Source: Neopestalotiopsis rosae (lineage: Eukaryota > Ascomycota > Sordariomycetes > Amphisphaeriales > Sporocadaceae). From it: a stretch of 64,000 nucleotides of DNA. Under the pieces are notes generated by a model. It saw only the letters and a program-made list of their open reading frames with translations, was not told where the DNA came from and did no database searches. This document shows positions 25,435 through 40,519 of the stretch, one piece after another (positions within the stretch are counted from its first letter, which is position 1; each line of letters begins with the position of its first letter). The DNA lies in contig JALGAS010000004.1 of the NCBI GenBank assembly GCA_023078685.1, positions 5,394,001 through 5,458,000 of the forward strand, in the 5' to 3' direction. The translations under genes and the position numbers were made by a program.

Positions 25435-26377
25435 TAACCATCACTGGACACGATGGAATTGCGAATTGCTCAAGTCACAGTCTCCTTCGATCAGAGCTGC
25501 TGTGCTGCTGACATCCAATGTTTCGTCATAGGATCGCGTACGATGAAGGCTACGCGACTTTGCGATCCTCTACAATGTATTAGCACGTACAGAGAGGCGT
25601 TGTGCTAGCCTTATATAACTTGTACTTCATTTCTTGTGTCACGATCAAAACATTCAAACGAAAGTCAAAACAAAGCAACTTTTAAGCTTGGAGATTTTCT
25701 GCTTCCAAGTAAGTTGCTCCAATGTACGTAACCTTAGTTGGAAAGGATTCGACAGTATCATGATACTGTATACGTACAGCAACATCGGGCGCAATCTGAT
25801 TCGCGGGGAAAGAAGAAGAGAAGGCGCCCCCGTCGCAAAGTCCAACCAAACCAACCCCCCAGTTCGTTGCCGCCGCCCCTTGCCAAAGTGGAATGACGCC
25901 CCACACTAAAGCCCATTGTAACTCCAGCCTCGCCTCCAACAAAGTTTCCCGCGTACCATCAGCCTCGTTACCCTTCCAGGTTGCCTTCTTGTTATAATCG
26001 TCATTCGCCCGAGCACTTCATTGTCCAGTCTACACGGCGACCAATTGACTGGTCAATCTTGCGATACTTGAGACGCCAAGCATCTTGATATTACACTCTG
26101 GAGCTGAACATTTTCCGAGCTTCCTTCCCAGCCGGATCAACCCAACCATTATCCGCCTCGAACGTACGCACATAGAGGGAAGCGACACCACCGATTCCGG
26201 AACAAGACAAAACGAGTACTCACCTGCGGCGATCGGGCTTCACAGACCCTTTCTCTGTACCGCTTTGTCGATTCGCAGTCTCCTTTGGGAACGAAAATCG
26301 TTGCTGGAATCGCCGGGTACGAGTGTTAAGGGGGTCTTTTCCAGAAACCTGGGACTTTATCAGCGCCCCCAATCATC

Positions 26378-26959
26378 ATGTCGCCGCCTCCGACAAAACC
26401 CAAGCTTCCTGCCGCCGCAGACCAGTACACCTCGGCGACGCTCGACTCGGAAGCGCGCAATGAAATTTACAAAATCTTGATTCACGAAGGCTATATTGAA
26501 AAGTAAGAATCGGCCCTTTTTCTTCCCCTCGCAATGACTTGGCAAACCCCAGATTTTTGCGCAACAAAAGGAAGCTAATCAATGGGGTCTACCGACAGGA
26601 TTCAGGAGAGATTACTACACAGACTCCACTCGGACCCGTCGAATTGGCCGACGGCCCTCGAGCAGCGCGGCGTCGAGCTCCTGCGCAGCGGCGAGGCCAC
26701 GACGTTTCCCATCCTGATCCGGAAAGTCCTCGATGAGGTCCGGCACGACACCCAGGCCAAGGGCAGCAAGGACCTGTCCAAGAACGGCGAGGTCAATGGC
26801 GCCGCGACCAACGGCAAGGCCAAGACGGCAAACGGTACCGGCGGTGCGGCAGACAGCGGTCTGGCTCTGCCCCCAGACGTGGTTCAGGACCTGGTCAAGT
26901 ACACCAAGGAACTCCTCAAGGAGGTCATGGAAACCGACGACAGCGACGACGGAACGTAA
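26378..26959 (+). CDS. Small Sus1/ENY2-like protein (candidate SAGA/TREX-2 subunit)
   Basis: Two exons (26378-26502 and 26599-26959) with a 96-nt phase-2 intron give 161 residues. Splicing joins IHEGYIE to KIQERLLHRL. The layout resembles the e(y)2/Sus1 fold by eye: a first helix (EARNEIYKILIHEGY), a second (ERLLHRLHSDPSNWPTAL), a conserved-looking FPILIRKVLDEV helix, and a C-terminal helix after LPPDVV (QDLVKYTKELLKEVM). It is longer than the usual 95-110 residues because of a low-complexity Lys/Gly/Ala/Asn insert at about 97-127. Sus1 sits in the SAGA deubiquitinase module and in the TREX-2 mRNA export complex. No single motif proves the assignment; an unrelated small helical nuclear protein remains possible. 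That the gene itself is real is much better supported than its name. Confidence 0.5.
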
Positions 26960-28055
26960 AGACAGAGAGGGAAAGAGACCTCGAGCCAATGCCCAAAGTG
27001 CTGAGAAAGAGAAATATAACGGCGTAGGACTTTTGGCGGAGAGATCATCTAAACCCACCAGGACCACGATATATGAGACCACGAGAAGAAATGACAAAAA
27101 TATGAGGAAGTTGTAGGCGAAGGAGATATGTAGAGACTATGCCTGTCTCTCGGGGTTGTCTTGCGACGCGCGACGGACATACTTGCGATAACGCTGCTGG
27201 AAATCGCAAGAGTTGTCTTCGTCCCTGGGGGTGTATCACCTTGACCAAACCCAGTTCGACAATTTATACTGGAAAGGAGTCAATATCTCGGCTTGGGCCA
27301 TTCCAGGGACCTTTCACTGACTCGTCTCCCTGACAGAGTTGCCATCCATGTGATTGGGTTCCTGGTCTTGTACACTCCCCAGCTTTTGTCAAGATACCTT
27401 GACACATGACACCCACGGCATATGAAAGGCGGATCGAGATTACATCACGATGGAACAACTCCCCAGATATTTTCCATCTTCGGTTCACAAAACCCTGTAC
27501 ATAGTAAGCATTCAGAAAGTTCAAGGGCCAAATGCGCATAACGGCGTTGATGCGACAAACGAGGCTCTCGTTGTTCAACAGGGGTCCAACTTTGGAAGCA
27601 CAAGGACACTCTTCTGGCCATGATATTCCGTAATAGAACTCATAAACCAAAATCTTCAAGTGTTAATGATAGACTGAATTCTGTTGCTGCGATGGTGTTT
27701 ACCATTGCAGCATCGCACATTGCATGTCCATTACACATAGGTAAAACATTTCGGGAGACACTTTCTTATCAGGTCTATCATCAAACTATTCTCATGAACT
27801 GTAAACGTGAACCCAACGCAGGCCGATGTCTTCTTGCCCGTCCATGGCATACATGCCGAGAGACGTTCCAATTGCATGCAGGAAAAGCAAAAGACGGCCC
27901 ACTCCGCGTACTGGCCCGTTGTTGGCGTATCTCATTACCACGTGTCCTTGCCTCTACGATATCTTCATGCCCCGTTCTACCAGATTACCAGAATTTGCTT
28001 TGGTCGGAAAAATTAAGAGTACATGTTGGGCTGAAGTGAGTGGTCAAATGACAAT
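26960..28055. other. Intergenic region between convergent genes
   Basis: The region between the Sus1-like gene and cdc48 contains 3' untranslated regions and no supported gene. Confidence 0.6.
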
Positions 28056-30838
<2,783 letters not shown>

Positions 30839-33190
30839 CGCGATTGATTACTTGCCGAGTGTTTGTGGTTGTGTTTGACGGTGTAGATGGATGGGTGTTT
30901 GTCAGGGAAGGAAGGAACACCGAATATGGGTGTAATGCAGATGCAACGACGCTTGGAAAGTCGGGCGTTGCGGGTATTATCTTATGACCTGGGAAAAAAG
31001 GAAGGTCTGAGACGTTTAGAGCCTTCTCCGATCCAGCAGAAAATCAGAGAAAGAGATTTTTTGGAGTGTTGATGGATGGAAAGGTTGTTTTGGGGGATTG
31101 GGGAGGTTGAGAAGAGATGATGTTAGATGGCAGGTCCACGAGTGGTGGTAGTGCCTTGGGGAGAGCTACGTTAGGCAATCCACAGATGATGCAGTGAATC
31201 ACTGACTTTAGCAGCTGCCCCAGTCGGGAAGCTTAGGCCAGCCGTGGGCAAACGGGGTGCGCTGGGCCCGGCGTGCTAAGGCAGAGAGAGACAATCAGAG
31301 AGGCGGCGCCCCACTCTCTCACACCGCGCACAGCTGTGGACAAGTGGTCTTTGGTGGCGAGTCGAAGCTTCTAAGTGCTTCTACCAGTTGGACGGTGGGC
31401 ACCCCGAGGCTGCTGACTGATAAGGCGAAGACACCCTTGGAACGCCGCCGCCTTGTCTCTTTCACTGTCCTCCTTCAAGGCCCGCAAGGTTGTTTCGGGC
31501 TGAGGATCTGTGCTGGCAAAGCTGGCGCCAGGCTCGCTAGGCAGTCGAGTGGTACGCAAGTCGCCCTGATTCGTTTTCGGCTTTAAGCTTTATTGCCTCC
31601 TTTGGATTAATCAACTCTTGCACTATCGGGGGCTGAAGAAGACAGATCCCATGAATTGGCATCTGCTGGAAGAAACAAGAAGCCTGATTCGTCTTCAGTT
31701 TCCATTCTCACTACAGTATACAGACATTCAGGTAATTTACACTGCATCACTGGCACCCATTGCGCTTCTAAGGGCGACCGCACACTCCCTCCTTCCATTC
31801 GTCCGGCAATCGCCAAATCAACTGCCAGACACAAGGTCTAACGAGGCTTCTATTCATGACTCGCCTCCTCTGTTTACATGACTTGCTGCTAGAATTGCTG
31901 CAGCTAAAATCCATTGATAACTTTTCCCTCGAGTGCAGTGTCTGATACAACAAAGATGCTGGTCATTAAGACCCTTGTTATCAACGTGTACATCATCAGG
32001 CGCACATGAGTACAGTTGCCACTCTTTTCATACACGCGGCACACAGTCTCCTAAGTGGTAGAGGATGTCAACCGATCCGTGTCTTGGGGAGTTCAGCCGG
32101 ACTGATTAAAGGCAATGAATGTATCAATCGCGTCACCATACTTCAAACCTATTATATTTATAACCACAACAATCATATATACAGATGAGCCGTCGGATAC
32201 AATGGTACATAACCATCAACATAAGATTAACCCAGTATACACAGTTACATACTAGCTATCACGAGGTATTGTTTCTTTCAACACTACGGAATGCCTGTAG
32301 TAATGAGAGTAACGTTGCAAATGTCAAAGGCTATCGCTTTGTAGGCATCATACTTGTATTTTGACGCCAAATAGTCCTGAGCAGTCGAATTTGGGTAAAT
32401 AACCAAACCCGGATACGCATAGTCACTTCCGACACAGCATCAAGTAACACGAGTCAGGTTTTCAGAGTACATCAACTACCTGGGTAAATATTTCCAGAAT
32501 CCACAATCACGAGAAAAGATCATAATGTGATGCGACAAGTTTACTCGCTTCAGCTTATTATGGTAATGATTTACAAATAAACTGTCTTGTAGCAGGAAAG
32601 CAGGAGGCCAACAGAGGTAGCAAGCACATATCAAGAGCTGGAACCAAAAAAACTCGATATCTCTCGCGGGTTAAATGTGAGAGTTTTGGACGGCTACCTG
32701 ACTGAGTCCCTTTTTTCCAGCCTTTTGGTATCTGTCACGGAAATCCGAGTTGATCTATAATATTGGGCCCCGGAGCAGAGTGCTTGTAAATTTAAACTCA
32801 TTTGACCGAATGATTACGGTGAGCAGGTAGCCTAGATGTGATGTACATTGCTTCTGTTTCGAGAGACTGTAGACACTTGATACATTTAGCAATTACGAAG
32901 CCTGGATACTTCATTTGTGATAGTATTTTATTGGGGAATCATGTATGCTCTCGTAGCGACCAAGTCTGGATACCCGAGGACATAGGATCTATCATGCCAA
33001 TCATCACTGCCATCAGGCAGGAGCTTATCCATAGACACATTCCACATTATACAACTCGTTGAAACTGAGCTGTCTAGAAACCGGATTTTGCAAGTGAATC
33101 AAGATGCCCAGCGCTCAAACACAGCGCCCTTTAGAGATTTCGACAAATCGCTTGGCGCTGGCGCTGGCGCCTCTTTTGTCGACGCCTCAT
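30839..33190. other. cdc48 promoter and intergenic region
   Basis: The left part is the promoter and leader of cdc48 (transcribed leftwards). From about 31880 to 33080 the DNA is AT-rich with only short frames. I looked for a proteasome-type PACE element (GGTGGCAAA) within 500 bases of the cdc48 start and did not see one. No gene is supported. Confidence 0.55.
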
Positions 33191-34076
33191 CTAGTGAGCC
33201 ATGACAGCAGGCTTGTCATCAACATCCATCATGGCGTCATCGCCATCCTCGGCGACTTCACCCTCGCCCTCTTCCTCCTCAAGCTCATCCTCGCTCTCAT
33301 TCTCAAGATCAACGCTGCCATCTTCGGACATCTCGTCCTCCTCGGCAGGCTCAGCAGTCTCCTCAACGCCACCCATCTCGGCGTCACCACCAGCAGCGGC
33401 AGATGATTCGCCGTTGGTGCCAATGTGAGCACCAGCATCTTCACCTTCCTCTTCGGCGAGCTCCTCAGCTCCATATTCTTCCTCGTCGGCCTGGATATCG
33501 GCTTCGGGCTGGTCGGGGGGAAACTCAGCAGGTGCCGAGGCCTCTGAGTCCCACTTGATGGCGAAGCGGGTGACTCTGGGCTTGTCTGCCAGTACGTTGC
33601 GACGAATCTTCTCAATGATGGGCTTGGCAGGGGGGTCACTGTTCAGCTCTTCGGTCTCATATTCGTTGTTGACATAGTAGCCGACGCGAATGAATTCGCG
33701 GCCATCGTAGGCGCAGGTCAGGAGGACAACAGTTACACCCAAGACATCGGCGTCAGGAATGCGCTTCGTATCGGGAGCATCTGCCTCGAAGACAAACTTG
33801 TTCACTCCGACGGGGATCGGTCCGACCAGGAGGGAGTCGAGTTCCTGATCGTACTGGTCTGATGTGGCAGATCCAACGTAGGTGAGCTTCCACTCGAGAT
33901 CTGGGAAGCGTGAAGGATTAGTGGCTGCTGGCGCAGATTGGCGGGGTAGTGATTGTCAATAACATACCCTTCTCAAGAGGCTCAAGACACTCGAAAGTGA
34001 TCTCGAGATCGTACTTGTCCGTGAACTTGGCGGGATTGTTGAGGATGTTGACTCCGAGAAGCGAAACGACCGACAT
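33191..34076 (-). CDS. asf1: Histone H3-H4 chaperone Asf1
   Basis: Two exons (34076-33968 and 33900-33191) with a 67-nt phase-1 intron give 272 residues. It opens [20 protein letters not shown], and the junction [18 protein letters not shown] is diagnostic. Residues 1 to about 155 form the conserved immunoglobulin-like core, including [15 protein letters not shown] and VTRFAIKWD. The remaining 115 or so residues are a strongly acidic Glu/Asp/Ala/Gly tail, as in fungal Asf1 proteins. The family binds an H3-H4 dimer and passes it to CAF-1 or HIR during replication-coupled and replication-independent nucleosome assembly. It is divergent from rna14, with about 1.2 kb between the start codons. Confidence 0.97.
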
Positions 34077-35277
34077 CTTGAGTATTTGCGGTGTGGCTGT
34101 ACTGAACTTGAAATGCGAGGGGTATCAATGTTGCGGGAAAGGAAGAGAAGAAAAAAATCTATACGGCCGCGACTTGCTGCTTTGTTGGTTCGCGGTGCAG
34201 TGCAAAGCAAACCGAGACAGAGAAGAAGACGCGATTCCCAAAAAAGATGCGGAGGTTGACTGAGGGGAAAAAAAAAATGAAGCTCAGTCAATGCGATCAA
34301 TGTTGACTGGGTTGCTATTTGTTTTGCGCTGGACTCGTTATTGACAGTGACCTGGCAGCGGGGCCTACATCTAGTCGTTTGCCCAGACCACGGGTTGGTA
34401 GAACGCGCGCGCAGTAGAAAGCGCGACTCGCGTTGAGTGGTCGCAGGCTAGAGCGCGCCGAACCCGCTAATGCGTGTCAGAGTGGAGTCAGCCAGCAAGC
34501 TCGAGGCCCGCGGGCGACCCAACACACATGAGCCACACAAGGTAAACGTGTACGTACTGGTTTTCGATGTATAAATGTGGCTGGTGCAGAATGAGCAGAC
34601 ACAGCTTCAGTGCAAATGAATACCTCTCTGCTCCCACTCTCTAGGTGAATGAAATGACTATGCCCGCAAAAATCAATTTTATGCTTATATATTTCCAAAT
34701 TTCTATAGACATTGAAAATAATTCAATAGCATGTAGTTGTCATCATCATCAACGAGGCTCTAAGGTTCCCGAGACATTGAAGCATTGGCGCAGCTTAGAA
34801 GCACTTGAGCTGTGGAACCTGAGCCACAACCCCCGACCCTTGTCTCCATTTTCTGCAAACACGCAAGAGGCTGAGACCAGTCGCATTCCTTGCCAACCTA
34901 CCCAAGCTGCAAAGCTTGAGCTCTCTCAGCCCTCTCATCTCCACGTCGCCTCGCCGACTCCTCGCATCTTTGGTGTTGCTGTTGCATCAAATTATTTCTT
35001 TCAACATAACATTTGATCGTTGTCGCATTGGTAGCCCCCAAGTCGACGTCTGATTCAAGCTATTGCGCATTGCTCCAGTACTCTCCTTTGTATTCGATCG
35101 ATTTTCATCCTTGCGACCGGCGGACACGACGACAACGACGACACCCTGCCACTACTGGCATTTGCCAGCCGAGCGTCGAAGTGTTAAGCACTGCGGACCT
35201 TAGGCGTAGCAAGATCGAGCTCCGCGGTTCCATCGCATTTCAAGGCGCGACCTTTTGTCCACACAGACTTGCCAACC
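34077..35277. promoter_or_regulatory. Divergent asf1/rna14 promoter region
   Basis: This 1.2-kb spacer separates two start codons facing outward and must hold both promoters. The half next to asf1 has short inverted GCGCG-rich stretches at about 34400-34460. The half next to rna14 is CT/AC-rich leader-like sequence from about 35000 on. No additional gene is visible. Confidence 0.6.
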
Positions 35278-38200
35278 ATGGCATCCGACGGCTTCACTGA
35301 CGCGAATGCTTGGGGGGAGGATGGTGGAAATGGAGCTGCAGAGAATCTTGAGCAGTATAGCCATGATCAACAAACACAAGAACCTAGTACTTCTTCTGCT
35401 GTTTCCCAATTTGCTCCTGGTGAATCTCCTGAAGACGACGCCGACTCTGGTGAATATGACCCAGAGTCTGTTATCATAAGCACCACAGCTACACCAGTTC
35501 CTGCCTCAGCAGCTGTTCCTCCGCCAACTGCTTCCACCTCGTCTCCACGTCCAGCTAAGAAGCCGAAGAAGGCTGGTGGATTCATAGTTGGATCCTCGGA
35601 TGATGAGGATGATTCCCCCGCCCCTCCTCAGCTGTCAGTTACTCTGCAGCCGCAGGCTGTAAATGCTGCCACTGATGCTCCCGCGCAATCCTTTACCCAC
35701 CCGCCTCAGCAGCAGAATGCACCACCCCATGAGGTCGAGCCTCCAACTCAAGTGAGTAACGGACAGGCAAGTAATCAGCAGATGCCTGCAGACTTTGTCA
35801 GCATTCTTGAGGAACGCGTCAAGAAGGATCCTCGTGGCGACATGGACGCCTGGCTGGCCCTGATTGAAGAGACACGGAGGCAAAACGTAGTGCAGAATTC
35901 TCGATCAGTTTACGAAAGATTCTTGCAGGCATTTCCGCAATCGGTAAGAACAACCGGGAATTCTTACTCTTGGCCGCATCACTAATCCATTGTCGCAGGC
36001 TGAGATTTGGGTTCAGTATCTAGAGATGGAGCTGAGTCTTGACAATTTTGCCGAAGCAGAGAACATTTTCCAACGCACGCTTACCACCATCGTCGATGTG
36101 CAGCTATGGACAGCATATCTGGACTACGTGCGTCGCCGGAACGACCTCAATGATACCAGTGGAGTAGCACGTCAAACTGTGAATGCAGCTTACGACTTTG
36201 TCCTCGACAATGTTGGCCAAGATCGCGAGTCCGGTAGAATCTGGCAAGATTACATTCAGTTCTTAAAAAGTGGACCCGGTCAGGTTGGTGAAGGTGGTTG
36301 GCAAGATAAGCAAAAGGTGGATGGTCTGAGAAAAGCCTACCAACGGGCTATTTGCATTCCAATTTCCAACCTGAATGTGCTGTGGAAGGAGTATGACCAG
36401 TTTGAGCTGGGCATCAACAAGGTCGCGGTATGTACATGGGATAACCCGACGCACAGAACTAGGAAATACTAATACTACTATAGGGCCGCAAGTTTCTTCA
36501 AGAGAGATCACCCTCATACATGTCAGCACGCAGCGCAAATACTCAGCTGGATACCCTTACACGAGGCTTGCGCCGATCTACTATTCCGCGACTTCCACCC
36601 GCGCCTGGCTTCGAAGGCGATATTGAGTATGGCGAACAGGTTGACATTTGGAAGAAGTGGCTCTCATGGGAGAAGAGTGACCCTCTGGTGCTGAGAGACG
36701 ATGAGCCTGAAGTGTTCAAGTCTCGCGTAATTTATGTCTACAAGCAGGCTTTGATGGCGCTGCGCTTCTGGCCAGAGCTCTGGGTCGAGGCCGCAGAGTG
36801 GTGCTTTGAACACAAGATCCAGACCAAGGACGGCAAGGACCAAGGTCTGCTGTTTCTCACCGAAGGAGTCGCTGCAAACCCTGAAAGCTCGCTTCTGGCC
36901 CTCAAATACGCTGATCACATTGAGTCGACCCACCCGGCTGGCGAGGGCGATGCTGGCAAGCTTGCTCTGAGCCAAGCTGTGCGCGCCCCTTTTGAGCAAG
37001 CACTTGGCACTCTGTATCCCATGGTGAAGGATCTGAAGGAGAGGGAGGCGGCGGCGGTCAAGGCTATCGAAAGCGACTCGAGTTTCGGACCAAATGAGGC
37101 AGACGATGACGACGAGGGTGAAGTGTCGTCAGTCAAGTCGTTCAAGGAAGATTTCAAGAAGGACAGGATTAAGGCAGTCAAGGACGGATTTGCTGTGCAG
37201 ATTCAAATGCTCAGACAGCAGATCTCGTATCTGTGGATCGCACTGGCCCGCGCTTTCCGTCGCATTCAAGGTCAGGGCAAAGCACTCACCCGAGAAGCAC
37301 CCACTACTGGTGTACGTCAAATCTTTACCGAGGCCCGTCAACGGGGCCAGCTCACGAGTGACGTCTACGTCGCAATTGCACACATTGAGTGGGATATCTA
37401 TCAAGACCCAGTCGCCACCAAGATTTTTGAGCGAGGAGCGAAGCTGTTTCCCGAGGACGAAAACTTTATCGTTGCCTATCTCAAGCACTTGCACTCTCGT
37501 CACGACACTACCAGTAAGTTGACACAAGCTCGTGGTTTCTTATGATTTCTTTCAGAACTAATGCTAGAGTAGATGCTCGTGTGGTCTTTTCCCAGACAGT
37601 CAAAAAGTTCAAGGAAAAGCCTGAGCTCAGTCGCAAGCTCAAGCCCCTCTACGCCTACTTCCACAGCTATGAAGCCAAATTCGGCGAGTTGGCTCAGATC
37701 AAAGATCTGGAGAGACAGATGGCAGAATCTTTCCCTGAAGATCCTAGTCTGACCCATTTCGCTGCACGCTTCTCCTCCGAGGGCTTCAATCCCATTGCTG
37801 CACGAGTGATTATTTCGCCCTCGGCCCAAATGCGGCCGAAGCACATCATGCAGTCTGTCGAACATGTACCAGCCTCGATACGTGGAAGCCCGCACCCTTC
37901 TGCTCTTGCGGACCGAAGCCCACGACCCCAATTCCTGCAAACGGTCAACTCGCCCAAACGTCCATTCCAGCCTGACGATAGCGATGATATGAATCCTCCT
38001 CGAAAAGTCGCTCGAGGAGTTTCGCCCCTGAAGGGCGCAGCAGGACGGCGACTGGATCAGCAGCGTAGAGCGGCCCAAGGCCAGGGCGTCCCCGCCCATA
38101 GCAATTCTGCATCTATTTCGCGCGATATCACTTTCCTACTCGGACTCATACCCCCTACACATCAGTATGCGGCCCCGCGTTACAGACCCGATGGTCTTGT

Positions 38201-38495
38201 GCGGATCTTACGGGAGACGGCCGTCCCCGATTTCAACGACTGGAAGGCCACAAATCAGGGTGCGCGACACAACCGCCAGTTATCAACGGAATTTCCGCAA
38301 TACGCAATGCCGGCAGGTGGTCGTAACAGCCCATTTATGAGAGGAGGAGGAGCAGGCCCACCTCCTCAAGCTGAGGCGACTCCTGCATTTGATGCCAGTG
38401 CAGCTCTGCCGCCGAACTTCTTCCCTGGTGGTTTTCCATACAACATGGGACAACAGCAGGGCATGCCGCAGTACCCACCATTCAGGCAAGGCTAA
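35278..38495 (+). CDS. rna14: mRNA 3'-end processing protein Rna14 (CstF-77)
   Basis: Four exons (35278-35943, 35999-36427, 36484-37513, 37573-38495) with introns of 55, 56 and 59 nt give 1015 residues. The ATG at 35278 has a CAACCATGG context. Residues 1-170 are disordered (Ser/Pro/Glu). From about 175 come half-a-TPR (HAT) repeats of the Suf domain: MDAWLALIEETRRQN, AEIWVQYLEMEL, VQLWTAYLDYVRRRN, RIWQDYIQFL, NLNVLWKEYDQFE and others, up to YLKHLHSRHDTT|NARVVF across the last intron. The C-terminal part carries a segment (ISRDITFLLGLIPP, then YRPDGLVRILRE) that fits the monkeytail region binding Rna15/CstF-64. The family is the scaffold of cleavage factor IA, needed for cleavage and polyadenylation. 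The tail is rich in Gly, Pro, Gln and Met. Confidence 0.96.
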
Positions 38496-40282
38496 TAGCC
38501 TGGATCAAAATTTCCTGCTGGACATGAATGGATGATTTGTGCACAACTCCTCCAGTCGCATACCAATATGTCTCGTGGGCATTTTCAAATTGGAAGAAAG
38601 TGCCTAGTGGGCGCTTTGCGTCAATAAATCAGCACTCCCATAAGGGAGGCCTTGTATAAACTGTCAAGTCTTTACTGAAGACTCTTGCTTACTCTGGTTA
38701 TCTTGAATGATCAGCATGGGATGGGTTCTTTATCGCCTGAATTGTCCTGCGGTTCGATCCACTGGTTTGTACAGTGCCGTGCAGGCCTGTACTTTCAAGG
38801 GCAAAACCCTGCCGTCTGCAAGCATTGGTGCACCGAAACTGGCCATGGCCGAAGCATCGGCGGATCATTTGGCACAAGAAATGTAAGAATGGACGGCACT
38901 GATATGCCATGGAATTCTACTGGCTGCCTTGACGCAGGACTGCGCATTGTGTATATGACATGGCAATGTCTATGATGATGAGCCTTGTATAATTAATGAG
39001 AACCGTCATGACCAACTTGTATGTGTATTGTTGTGATCTTGCTTAGTGATGCACACGCTGTTTAGTCGATGGAATATCGATCTCCGCAATGAGCTCAATG
39101 AATGCGCCAAACCCGAGGTGCAAAGTCCAAGAACAGAATGTTAATGTTATAACACCTATTCTCTTCGAATAGGCATATCTCTCATAAACGGAGCCTTTTT
39201 CATTGGCGTCAGTGACACCTGCAAGCCAAAGTCTTCGTTTGACTTGCATCGCCCAACTATGCTATCCTGAGATCGAGTTTCGACTTGAGAATCCACATGT
39301 CTGCCACTTGGGCCAATACTCCTACGATTGACGGATGATCTGCATATTAGTGTGCCGCAACCGTGTAATAGGCATTTGTTCGCGCTGATTTGGAGAGTCA
39401 TGCTATGTTTGTTGGGTCGTCACTTGACTGCCGAGTTCAAGACAATGTAGGGTCTGTTGAGTGCGCTTTGTCACGCATAACTTAAAACCGCGAAGGTCTA
39501 GATAGAACGAGTGACTGATTTGAGTTCAGATACCACGAGTGAGAAGGATTGGCTCCCAATTTATTGGTGAATCGTTCCTAAGCAGCATATTTCCGAGGAC
39601 TTGCCAATGCTAAATGGAGAAAACATATGACATATCAACATCGGCACACCCACTCCTCGCCGGCTAGCTGCGTTCGTCCAGTTTGGAGGCTCCGCTCTAT
39701 CCAAATTAACACTTGTGGAATGATTGTGATGCAGCTTCGTCTTGACTCTTCCCTGTGCGGTTCTTTGTCTCCACCCTCAAGGCTTTACATCCGCTCTATT
39801 TTGATTCATACGATCATGCCCCGCTGTACGATTGTGGAGAATTGATTGGCTGATCATGCATACCCGTTATTTTTGCAAACACTCACAACTGACAAAGCTG
39901 AATATTTAGTAACACTAGTAATCATGGTTTGTTCTGAGACATGAGGCTGAATGTTGAGTTCAATACCATTTCAGCATCTAGCTGTTGATTAGATATTGCT
40001 ATTACAGGCTATCTTGTTATGTTCATTAGCCAGCCAGATTATTGTCCTTGATTGGAGGAGAAGCTCTTTAACCTATGTAGCAGTAACCATCTTGTTGGTT
40101 GGACAAACGAGCTGCAGAATTTGATGCTACCTACTCCGTCTTCTGGCCAGTTTGGTTATCACCTAAAAGTGCCTGTGAGGTGCCTTGCTCACCCGGCAGT
40201 TTCGACATCCAGGAGGAAAATAGAAAGGCTCAGAACCACTTCTGACTGGCCGGCGAGCCCTGGCTGCAAACGAAGGGTGAAA
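38496..40282. other. Intergenic region upstream of the Argonaute promoter array
   Basis: The 3' region of rna14 is followed by AT-rich sequence with short frames only. I see nothing that looks like a gene, tRNA or transposon. Confidence 0.55.
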
Positions 40283-40490
40283 ACTCTGGACTGATTATTC
40301 CGCCGCCGCTACAAACTGATTATTCCAACCGCTGCCACAGACTGATTATTCCACCTGCCGCTGCTGCATAGTGGTTGACCATCTGATTATTCCACTTGCC
40401 GCCGACCCACAGTAGTATGCAACCTGATTATTCCAATACCGCCGGCGCAAAGTGGCAAGCTCTTTGATTGTTCGACCCGCCGCCGGCCTA
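40283..40490 (+). repeat. Spaced array of a CTGATTATTCC + CCGCCG element upstream of Argonaute
   Basis: Five exact copies of CTGATTATTCC start at 40291, 40316, 40342, 40383 and 40424, and a diverged sixth (TTGATTGTTCG) at 40463. The steps are 25, 26, 41, 41 and 39 bases. Each copy is followed within 0-6 bases by a GC-rich box close to CCGCCGC (in copy 2 it reads CCGCTGC). The last three units align over about 40 bases and have diverged most between the two boxes' outer edges. The array ends roughly 50 bases before sequence that looks like a transcript leader. One further copy, with 16 identical bases, occurs alone at 3377-3392. I read this as clustered protein-binding sites or a minisatellite that has become part of a promoter. 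Confidence 0.85.
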
Positions 40491-40519
40491 CTAGAAATAA
40501 TTCACAGATTCACCTCTGT

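Larger units (their letters stand above)
19737..26377. other. 6.6-kb intergenic region, no convincing gene
   Basis: This is the upstream region of palH on the left and of the Sus1-like gene on the right. I see a G-rich tract (23193-23214), a CAAG tetranucleotide run near 22105, and an AT-rich block (about 24200-25700) holding one isolated frame described separately. The 205-residue minus-strand frame at 21636-22253 has no protein-like character and no codon preference matching the neighbouring genes. Confidence 0.55.

Noticed and set aside
38740..38790. A GGTTCGATCC-like B box suggesting a tRNA
   Set aside because: No matching A box, acceptor stem or cloverleaf could be built around it. No other tRNA was found in the window.
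40291..40474. The spaced repeat array as a CRISPR array
   Set aside because: The repeats are 11 bases with short, unequal spacers in a eukaryotic genome with spliced genes. There are no cas genes.
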